A stretch of DNA of 5,299 nt, from the NCBI GenBank assembly GCA_902805995.1, contig CADCUU010000186.1:1-5299 (forward strand), read 5' to 3'. This document shows, piece by piece, positions 1 to 4,663 of this stretch. The translations under genes and the position numbers were made by a program. Every line of letters starts with the position of its first letter. The first letter of the stretch is position 1. This stretch comes from an uncultured Rubellimicrobium sp. Its GTDB lineage: Bacteria > Pseudomonadota > Alphaproteobacteria > Rhodobacterales > Rhodobacteraceae. The notes beneath the pieces were generated by a model. That model was given only the letters and a program-made list of their open reading frames with translations, made no database searches and was not told the origin of the DNA.

Positions 1-1
1 C

Positions 2-436
2 ATTCCGGTCCTCGCGGGGCGCAACCTGTCCGAGGCCGAAGTGCAGGCGGAGGTGGACAACAACGTGCAGGGCATCCTGGGCTATGTCGTCCGCTGGATC
101 GATGCCGGGGTCGGCTGCTCCAAGGTGCCCGATATCCATGACGTGGGCTTGATGGAGGACCGCGCGACTTGCCGCATCTCCTCCCAGGCGCTGGCCAACT
201 GGCTGCATCACGAGGTCGTGGACGAGACGCACGTGATGGCCGCGATGCGCCGCATGGCCGAGGTGGTGGACCGCCAGAACGCGGGCGACCCGGAGTACCG
301 ACCCATGGCTCCGCATTTCGACGGGGTGGCGTTCCAGGCGGCCTGCGACCTCGTCTTCAAGGGGCGCATCCAGCCGTCGGGCTACACCGAGCCGGTGCTG
401 CATCGGCGGCGGGCGGAGCGGAAAGCCGCGAGCTGA
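2..436 (+). CDS. glcB: Malate synthase G, C-terminal part (5' end outside window)
   Basis: Malate synthase G condenses glyoxylate with acetyl-CoA to give malate, in the cytoplasm, as part of glyoxylate/glycolate assimilation. Only the last 144 residues are visible, read from base 2 to a TGA at 434-436. They carry the family's active-site block: [19 protein letters not shown] at visible residues 38-56, then RISSQ and NWL. Visible Cys39 and Asp53 are 14 residues apart, like Cys617 and the catalytic base Asp631 of the E. coli enzyme. That places the fragment at about residues 579-722 of a roughly 723-residue protein, so the C-terminus is complete. Further family signatures are [15 protein letters not shown] (90-104), DLVFKGR and GYTEPVLH near the end. 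An internal GTG at 41 is in frame but lies inside the conserved domain and is not the start. Identity is secure; the upstream neighbourhood (for example glycolate oxidase genes) cannot be seen. Confidence 0.96.
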   Translation: MPVLAGRNLSEAEVQAEVDNNVQGILGYVVRWIDAGVGCSKVPDIHDVGLMEDRATCRISSQALANWLHHEVVDETHVMAAMRRMAEVVDRQNAGDPEYRPMAPHFDGVAFQAACDLVFKGRIQPSGYTEPVLHRRRAERKAAS

Positions 437-515
437 GGATCGGAGAGCCGCCCGGGGCTGCCACGGGTGGGTCGCGTCATTGCTGCGGGACCTCGGCTAG
501 GGTGGTCCGGGCCCC

Positions 516-693
516 GGTCATGGATGGGCGACACCTCCTCTGCCCGGGGTCATGGCGGAGACCGGGTCCGTCTGGTCGCACGGAGGGGGCCTGATCGACG
601 CGGAAGCTGACGGTCATGGCCTGTGATGGTGCCTGAATTCCGGGCATCTGGTTCCCGCACAGGCATTGCGCGCGTCGGTAACCTTTCCATGAC
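516..693. repeat. Dispersed GTCATGG words (three direct, one inverted)
   Basis: The octamer GGTCATGG occurs at 516-523, 548-555 and 612-619. Its seven-base core appears inverted as CCATGAC at 687-693. The direct copies are 32 and 64 bases apart start to start, so both spacings are multiples of 32, close to three helical turns. Flanking bases are not shared, so this is a short word and not a longer degenerate repeat. One further CCATGAC lies inside glcB at 136. Binding sites for a regulator would fit, but chance enrichment in GC-rich DNA is possible and no known regulator is recognised. Confidence 0.35.
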
Positions 694-702
694 AGACCGG
701 AT

Positions 703-716
703 ACCTTAGTTAAGGT
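703..716. promoter_or_regulatory. Palindrome upstream of the PuuD-like gene, candidate operator
   Basis: ACCTTA at 703-708 and TAAGGT at 711-716 are perfect reverse complements separated by GT. The palindrome ends 23 bases before the ATG at 740. It is also AT-richer than its surroundings. Size and symmetry fit a dimeric repressor of the MarR, GntR or TetR kind; the family is inference. Its location is right for controlling the PuuD-like gene by steric block of transcription. Confidence 0.4.
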
Positions 717-739
717 CCTGAGCAGCCCCGGATACCCAT

Positions 740-1513
740 ATGCCCCGCCCGGTCGTCGGCATCATCTCGAATAACTACCTCATCAACGACGAGTATCCGG
801 CCCATGCCGGGACGTCGATGAACTCCTGCGCCGTGGCGCATGTTTCGGGGTGCCTGCCGCTCCTCATCCCCTCGGACCCCGCTCTCGTCACCGTGGAGGA
901 GCTGCTGGATACCTGCGACGGCTTCCTGCTGACCGGTGGGCGCCCCAACGTCCATCCGGAGGAGTACGGCGAGGAGGAGACCCCGGCCCACGGCTCCTTC
1001 GACCGGTCGCGCGATGCCATCACCTTGCCGCTGGTGCGCGCCTGCGTGGAGCGTGGGCAGCCCTTCCTCGGCGTCTGCCGCGGGTTCCAGGAGGTGAACG
1101 TCGCGATGGGCGGGACGCTCTATCCGGAGATCCGCGACCTCCCTGGCCGCGACAACCACCGGATGCCCCCGGACGGGACGCTGGAGGAGAAGTTCGCCCT
1201 TCGCCACAAGGTGACCTTTGCCGAGAATGGGCCGTTCCATCGGCTCATGGGCACGCGAGAGGTGATGACGAACACGCTCCACGGCCAGGGGATCAAGACG
1301 GCGGGCCCACGGATAGTCGTGGACGGTGCCGCACCCGACGGCACGCCCGAGGCGATCTGGGTTCAGGGCGCGCCGGGGTTCACCCTGTCGGTCCAGTGGC
1401 ACCCTGAATGGAATGCCGCCAACGACCCGGTGTCGCGCCCGCTGTTCCGCGCCTTTGGCGAGGCGGTGCAGGCCTGGGCCGGCCGTGGGCAGCGGAAGCT
1501 GAAGAGCGCGTGA
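740..1513 (+). CDS. Gamma-glutamyl-GABA hydrolase family protein (PuuD-like, peptidase C26)
   Basis: This is a class I glutamine-amidotransferase-fold hydrolase of 257 residues, close to the length of E. coli PuuD, which splits gamma-glutamyl-GABA into glutamate and GABA in putrescine breakdown. The fold begins with PVVGI at residues 4-8. GFLLTGGRPNVHPEEY (61-76) is the usual oxyanion-side segment. The nucleophile is Cys113 in FLGVCRGFQEVNVAMGGTL, and the His/Glu of the triad are His221 and Glu223 in SVQWHPEW. TLHGQGI at 179-185 is also typical of the family. There is no signal peptide, so a cytoplasmic enzyme is expected. The ATG at 740 is chosen because it starts right at the conserved first strand, although its ribosome binding site is weak. 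No gamma-glutamylputrescine synthetase, oxidase or aldehyde dehydrogenase is next to it, so the true substrate is open. The adjacent MATE gene might export a related amine, but that is speculation. A palindrome just upstream may be its operator. Confidence 0.88.
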   Translation: MPRPVVGIISNNYLINDEYPAHAGTSMNSCAVAHVSGCLPLLIPSDPALVTVEELLDTCDGFLLTGGRPNVHPEEYGEEETPAHGSFDRSRDAITLPLVRACVERGQPFLGVCRGFQEVNVAMGGTLYPEIRDLPGRDNHRMPPDGTLEEKFALRHKVTFAENGPFHRLMGTREVMTNTLHGQGIKTAGPRIVVDGAAPDGTPEAIWVQGAPGFTLSVQWHPEWNAANDPVSRPLFRAFGEAVQAWAGRGQRKLKSA

Positions 1514-1514
1514 C

Positions 1515-1542
1515 GCGCGCCCGGGCGGCAGCGCAGCTCTTT
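1515..1542 (+). terminator. Possible weak terminator after the PuuD-like gene
   Basis: GCGC at 1515-1518 can pair with GCGC at 1531-1534, with CCCGGG in the loop region. The short pyrimidine run CTCTTT at 1537-1542 follows. The stem is short and interrupted and the T-run is only three bases, so this is a weak candidate. Confidence 0.2.
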
Positions 1543-1553
1543 GCCGATCCCTC

Positions 1554-1575
1554 TTGACGTAGCGTTAGCTTAGCG
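1554..1575 (+). promoter_or_regulatory. TTGACG box with tandem TAGC repeats, candidate MATE promoter/operator
   Basis: TTGACG at 1554-1559 matches five of six bases of a -35 box. It is followed directly by three TAGC words at 1560-1563, 1566-1569 and 1571-1574. The segment is clearly less GC-rich than its flanks and lies 46-67 bases before the MATE start codon. No good -10 hexamer is found at the usual 16-18 bases, nor at the 19-20 bases used by MerR-regulated promoters. A -35-like box merged with a regulator site is therefore suspected but not shown. Confidence 0.35.
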
Positions 1576-1590
1576 ATCCGAACCGTGGTA

Positions 1591-1617
1591 CCTTTTCGCC
1601 GAACGCGAAAGGAAGGG
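1591..1617 (+). promoter_or_regulatory. Hairpin overlapping the MATE ribosome binding site
   Basis: CCTTTTCGC (1591-1599) pairs with GCGAAAGG (1605-1612) around a CGAAC loop, giving eight pairs with one bulged T. The 3' arm contains the first bases of the Shine-Dalgarno run AGGAAGGGG (1610-1618), which sits just ahead of the ATG at 1621. Folding would partly hide the ribosome binding site. The run itself is strong and decides the start codon. Whether the hairpin has a control role is inference. Confidence 0.35.
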
Positions 1618-1620
1618 GCC

Positions 1621-2981
1621 ATGGGGGAGCACTCGCTCCTGTCGGAGGTGCCCGGCATCGTGGGGCTCGCTGTCCCCATCGTGGTCGGGCTCGCGGCCAC
1701 CACGCTCCATGGCCTGATCGACGCGGTGATGCTGGGACCCTTGGGCGCGGTGCCGCTCGCAGCGGCGGGACTTGCGGCGGCGGCCTCGCTGATCGTCGTG
1801 TCGGCGGTCTGGGGCACTCTTTCGGCGGTGTCCGTCCGGGTCGGGCAGGCGAAGGGCGCGCGCCAGCACCGCCGCATCCCCGAGATCCTGAGGAACGGCC
1901 TTGCGCTCGGCGCTCTGGCCGGGGCGGGCGGGGCGACGACGATGGGCCTGATCTGGGTGGCGCTGCCGTGGCTGGGCCAGCCAGCCGAGGTGATCGCGGC
2001 CATGCCGCTCTACTGGGCCTTCATGTCGCTGGTGCTCGTGCCCTATGCGCTGGCCTGCGTCTTTCGCTGCACCTTCGAGGCGGTGGGCCGTCCCTGGCTG
2101 GGCGTGGCGTTCGCCGCAGTCTCGCTGCTGGCAAAGGTGCCGCTGAACCTTCTCCTGATCCACGGCGTGGGGCCGGTGCCCGCCTTGGGCCTTGCTGGGG
2201 CAGGCCTTGCCACCCTTCTTGCCGAGTCCCTGGCCGTAGGAGCCGCCTGGACCTACTGGAGCCGGGCGCGCAGCATGCGGCGCCTCCGCCTGCGCCGCCC
2301 CGTCTGCCGTCGCGAGGTCGTCTCCTGCTTTCTGGAGGGCGCGCCGCTCGGGGCTCTCAACCTCGCCGAGACTGGAGCGATGGCAGCGATCACGCTGATG
2401 GTCGGGACCTTTGGGACCGTGGCGCTGGCGGGCAACCAGGTCGCGCTGTCGGTGGGCGGGGTGATCTACATGCTCCCGATGGCGTTTTCGGGCGCGGTCG
2501 CGATCCGTGTCGCGCAGGAGCAGGGGGCCGGACATCTGGGCGCGCTCGGCCCGTCGCTCTCGCGGCGTTGATGCTCGCGGTGCTCTGCATGGCAGTGGTG
2601 GGGGCGGTGTTCTGGTGGGGCGGAGGGGCGATCTCCTCGGCCATCGTGGCGGACCCGGCGGTCGTCTTGGCGGCCACGCTGACCTTTGCCGTCTTCGCAC
2701 CCATGCAGCTCGCCGACGCGGTGCAGTCGGTCATGCTGGGTGCGTTGCGGGGGCTGTCGGATACGGGCTTCCCCGCGACCGTGTCGATGGTCGGCTACTG
2801 GGCGTTCGGGCTGCCGCTTGGCTGGACCTTCGCGACTTGGGGCGGCTGGGGCGCGCCGGGCGTCTGGTTGGGGTACTTCGCGGTGCTTCTTGGCGTAGCC
2901 GCGATCCTGACGGCGCGGTTCCTGGTCCGGACCGGACGGCCGCGCGCGCAATCCTTTCCACCCCTGTCCGCGCAGGGTTGA
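1621..2981 (+). pseudogene. MATE-family efflux transporter, broken by one frameshift
   Basis: MATE transporters export cationic drugs or metabolites across the inner membrane using Na+ or H+, with 12 helices in two related lobes. The first frame runs from ATG 1621 to TGA 2569-2571 (316 residues). It holds the whole N-lobe and the start of the C-lobe. SVRVGQAKGA (71-80) and its internal-repeat partner AIRVAQEQGAG (294-304) are hallmark sites; FRCTFEAVGRPW (148-159) and KVPLNLLLIHG (172-182) also fit. The remaining helices are intact in the next frame: RPVALAALMLAV from 2547, then VQSVMLGALRGLSDTGFP, ending at TGA 2979-2981. One missing base (or two extra) between about 2523 and 2556 explains the break; the G5 run at 2523-2527 is the likeliest spot. 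Repaired, the protein would be about 453 residues, a normal length. There is no other damage, so a recent mutation or a sequencing error is likely. A strong ribosome binding site precedes ATG 1621. Whether the substrate class is NorM-like or DinF-like cannot be told. Confidence 0.88.
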
Positions 2982-3005
2982 GGGGGCCCGCGCCCTCGCT
3001 ATAGT
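2978..3005 (+). promoter_or_regulatory. Candidate sigma-70 promoter for the isomerase gene
   Basis: TTGAGG at 2978-2983 (four of six to the -35 consensus) overlaps the MATE stop codon. TATAGT at 3000-3005 (five of six to the -10 consensus) follows after a 16-base spacer. Transcription would start near 3011-3013, leaving a leader of about 40 bases. It is the best promoter-like pair in the window and suggests the isomerase is transcribed independently of the transporter. Confidence 0.4.
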
Positions 3006-3024
3006 CGCGCCGCCGGGGAGAGGA

Positions 3025-3044
3025 CCCCTGCCAACCAGGGGGAG
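3025..3044 (+). promoter_or_regulatory. Hairpin overlapping the isomerase ribosome binding site
   Basis: CCCCTG (3025-3030) and CAGGGG (3036-3041) form a perfect six-pair stem with a CCAAC loop. The Shine-Dalgarno run AGGGGGAG (3037-3044), six bases before ATG 3051, is largely inside the 3' arm. The run fixes the start codon. Partial hiding of the site could tune translation, but this is inferred from sequence only. Confidence 0.4.
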
Positions 3045-3050
3045 CCAGCC

Positions 3051-3737
3051 ATGAAGCGCAGCCGCGTCAACGAGATCATCCGCGAGTCGGAGGCGTTCAT
3101 CCGGTCCCACGGCTTTGTCCTGCCCCCCTTTGCCAACTGGACGCCCGACGAGTTCAAGGCCCGCAGGCACGAGGCCAAGGCCGTCATCGATGCCCGCTGT
3201 GGCTGGGACATCACGGATTATGGCGCGGGCGACTATGACCGGATGGGGCTGTTCCTGTTCACCCTGCGGAACGGGCGGCTCGCGGACCTCCAGCGCGGCG
3301 GGGGCATGTGCTACGCCGAGAAGCTCCTGATCTCCAAGGACGATCAGCTTTCGCCCCACCACACCCATGTCATCAAGGCCGAGGACATCATCAACCGGGG
3401 CGGGGGAACCCTCGTGGTGGAACTGTTCGGGTCGGACGAGCAGGGGATGTTCTCCGAGACCCATGGCGGCACCGTGCATTGCGACGGCATCCCGGTCCCC
3501 TATGGCCCGGGCCAGCGGCTCCGCCTCGCGCCGGGGGAAAGCGTGACGCTTCTCCCCGGCGACTGGCACGCCTTCTGGGCCGAGGGCGGGACGGTGCTGA
3601 TTGGTGAGGTGTCCACCGTCAACGACGACGAAACGGACAACGTGTTCCGGGAGCCCATTGGCCGATTCTCGGACATTGAAGAGGACGAGGCGCCGCTGAG
3701 GCTGCTGGTCAGCGATTACCGCAACTGGCTGATGTAA
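3051..3737 (+). CDS. D-lyxose/D-mannose ketol-isomerase family protein (cupin)
   Basis: The 228-residue product matches the D-lyxose ketol-isomerase family, metal-dependent cupins that interconvert D-lyxose with D-xylulose and often D-mannose with D-fructose. The family core is YAEKLLISKDDQLSPHHTH (88-106) followed by KAEDIINRGGG (109-119). Probable metal ligands are His104, His106 and a nearby acidic residue (Glu111 is the first candidate), plus His173 in PGDWHAFWAEGG, which supplies the second cupin motif. The assignment of exact ligands is by pattern only. GEVSTVNDDETDNVF (185-199) is another strongly conserved stretch. There is no signal peptide or membrane segment, so the protein is cytoplasmic. 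The start at 3051 has a good ribosome binding site and leaves a full-length N-terminal helix (VNEIIRESEAFIRSHGF). No pentose kinase, sugar transporter or sugar-responsive regulator is adjacent, so its pathway cannot be read from context. Preference for lyxose, mannose or another sugar is not decidable here. Confidence 0.88.
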   Translation: MKRSRVNEIIRESEAFIRSHGFVLPPFANWTPDEFKARRHEAKAVIDARCGWDITDYGAGDYDRMGLFLFTLRNGRLADLQRGGGMCYAEKLLISKDDQLSPHHTHVIKAEDIINRGGGTLVVELFGSDEQGMFSETHGGTVHCDGIPVPYGPGQRLRLAPGESVTLLPGDWHAFWAEGGTVLIGEVSTVNDDETDNVFREPIGRFSDIEEDEAPLRLLVSDYRNWLM

Positions 3738-3991
3738 GGGCGACTGGACGGTCACGTCCCGGCGGCGCCAGGTCGGCGCCGGGCGGTTGGTCGCAGGTCA
3801 GGGCGCGATCCGGCCTGCGATCGCGGTTTTCTGACGAGCGGCGCTGACCTGAGCGTTTGGTCCGAGCTGCGACAGTCCGGAGGATTTGGCGCGGCTGCAA
3901 CAGCTGCCCCGCCATGCCCTGCAGGGGCGCCGCCCTCGCCAGTTCTTTCGAAGACCGCAATTTGAGGGCGGGCCGACAGGTCGGTATCGAT
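3738..3991. other. Convergent intergenic region between isomerase and GNAT genes
   Basis: These 254 bases separate two converging genes. Besides the hairpin at 3758-3783 they contain a perfect ten-base palindrome CCCTGCAGGG (3917-3926) and CCGAC/GTCGG (3973-3977 and 3980-3984) with a two-base spacer. Open frames cross on both strands, but I recognise no protein family and see no start with a ribosome binding site. Local composition is more mixed than in the genes (for example the AT-richer run around 3940-3965). A decayed gene or element remnant is possible but unsupported. Confidence 0.4.
3758..3783 (+). terminator. GC-rich hairpin after the isomerase gene, candidate terminator
   Basis: GGCGCC at 3764-3769 pairs with GGCGCC at 3775-3780 around AGGTC, extended by C3763-G3781. 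Alternatively CCCGGCG (3758-3764) pairs with CGCCGGG (3777-3783). It starts 20 bases after the stop codon in a convergent intergenic region, a good place for a terminator. No T-tract follows, so intrinsic termination would be inefficient. Confidence 0.35.
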
Positions 3992-4576
3992 TCAGTCCCG
4001 CAGGAGCAGAAGCCACGCGCTTCCCGGGTTCTGCCAGTCCTCCTTGACCAAGGGACGCGAGGCGACCTCCCGGAACCCGGCGCGGGCGTAAAGGCGGCGC
4101 GCGCCTTCGTTGGCGTCGGGAACGATGAGGCTCAGGCCGCGGCGCCCGGCCTCCCTCGACAGGCGGTCTGCGATCTCGATCAGGCGGGTGCCGAAGCCAA
4201 GGCTGCGATGGTCCGGGTAGGCGGCGATGACGTTCACGTACCAGGTCCCGCAGGCCATGTTCTCCAACTCCTGCAAGGGCACGAACATGGGCGGGAAGTC
4301 GGGGCCGATGGGCTCGGGCTCGTCGGGCAGGGCGTAGCCGATCAGGGCGGCGATGGCGCCTGCGCCCTCGTCGGCCACGACCGCGTTGCGGTAGGAGAAC
4401 GACCCCTCCTCGCGCAGGGCGCGCCTGCGGCCGACGTCGCGCACGGTCTCTCCCGGGGGGACGTTCCGCGCCCAGATGTGGGAGGCCAGCCCTTCGCCCG
4501 CGAAGTCGACGAAATCCACAAGGGTGTCGGCGTCGGCGGGCGTGGCGGGGCGGAAGGGGGACGGCAGGTCGATCAT
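3992..4576 (-). CDS. GNAT-family N-acetyltransferase
   Basis: The 194-residue product has the GNAT fold, which transfers an acetyl group from acetyl-CoA to an amine. FRPATPADADTLVDFVD at residues 8-24 is the typical first strand and helix. Motif A is the acetyl-CoA loop, read as VIAAYPDHRSLGFGTRLIEIADRL (116-139 as a region); here R124-x-x-G-F-G is the usual R/Q-x-x-G-x-G/A signature. Motif B follows as NEGARRLYARAGFRE (156-170), where the Tyr163 region normally holds the general acid. The protein is cytoplasmic with no extra domains. ATG at 4574-4576 is supported by GAGGA (plus-strand 4585-4589) eight bases upstream. The substrate cannot be told from sequence. It lies 87 bases downstream of kynU on the same strand, with TATGCT (plus-strand 4616-4621) as a weak internal -10 candidate lacking a -35 box. 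Co-transcription with kynU or an independent start are both possible. Confidence 0.87.
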   Translation of the reverse strand: MIDLPSPFRPATPADADTLVDFVDFAGEGLASHIWARNVPPGETVRDVGRRRALREEGSFSYRNAVVADEGAGAIAALIGYALPDEPEPIGPDFPPMFVPLQELENMACGTWYVNVIAAYPDHRSLGFGTRLIEIADRLSREAGRRGLSLIVPDANEGARRLYARAGFREVASRPLVKEDWQNPGSAWLLLLRD

Positions 4577-4640
4577 GGGCGGGGTCCTCGCGGTCGGGAT
4601 TCGGCCGTAGGGATTAGCATACAGCCGGGTGTGCCGCGAT

Positions 4641-4663
4641 GGGCCGGGGAGCGATGGCGGCCC
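4641..4663 (-). terminator. Hairpin directly after the kynU stop codon, weak terminator or spacer
   Basis: On the minus strand GGGCCG and CGGCCC (plus-strand 4658-4663 and 4641-4646) form a perfect six-pair GC stem with an 11-base loop. It begins on the base after the kynU TGA. No T-run follows, so it may only partly stop transcription into the acetyltransferase gene, or protect the kynU 3' end. Confidence 0.3.

Larger units (their letters stand above)
437..739. other. Intergenic region between glcB and the PuuD-like gene
   Basis: This 303-base stretch has no credible coding sequence; the open frame crossing it from inside glcB has no homology that I recognise. Just after the glcB stop, 448-454 (CCGCCCG) can pair with 464-470 (CGGGTGG) around a 9-base loop. 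No T-tract follows, so it is at best a weak, possibly Rho-assisted, terminator. The middle holds repeated GTCATGG words and the right end a palindrome, listed separately. No clear sigma-70 promoter pair stands out; TACCTT at 702-707 is only a poor -10 candidate. The leader immediately before the ATG at 740 lacks a strong Shine-Dalgarno sequence. Confidence 0.6.

Noticed and set aside
169..594. Plus-strand open frame overlapping the end of glcB and running into the intergenic region
   Set aside because: Most of it is an alternative frame of the conserved malate synthase C-terminus; the tail past 436 has no recognisable features.
710..1402. Minus-strand open frame of 230 codons opposite the PuuD-like gene
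   Set aside because: Antisense shadow of a gene with an intact catalytic triad; no domain or ribosome binding site seen.
2521..2530. Programmed -1 frameshift signal at the MATE break
   Set aside because: The local codons CAG GGG GCC permit a P-site GGG slip but not paired A-site slippage, and no clear downstream pseudoknot or upstream stimulator is seen. MATE genes are not known for programmed shifting, so a simple indel or sequencing error is preferred.
1570..2700. Minus-strand open frame of 376 codons opposite the MATE gene
   Set aside because: Arg/Pro/His-rich shadow product with no hydrophobic core pattern, opposite a clear membrane protein.
2466..3755. Minus-strand open frame of 429 codons opposite the MATE and isomerase genes
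   Set aside because: The sense strand encodes well-recognised proteins; this frame spans an intergenic region and two unrelated genes and shows no family features.
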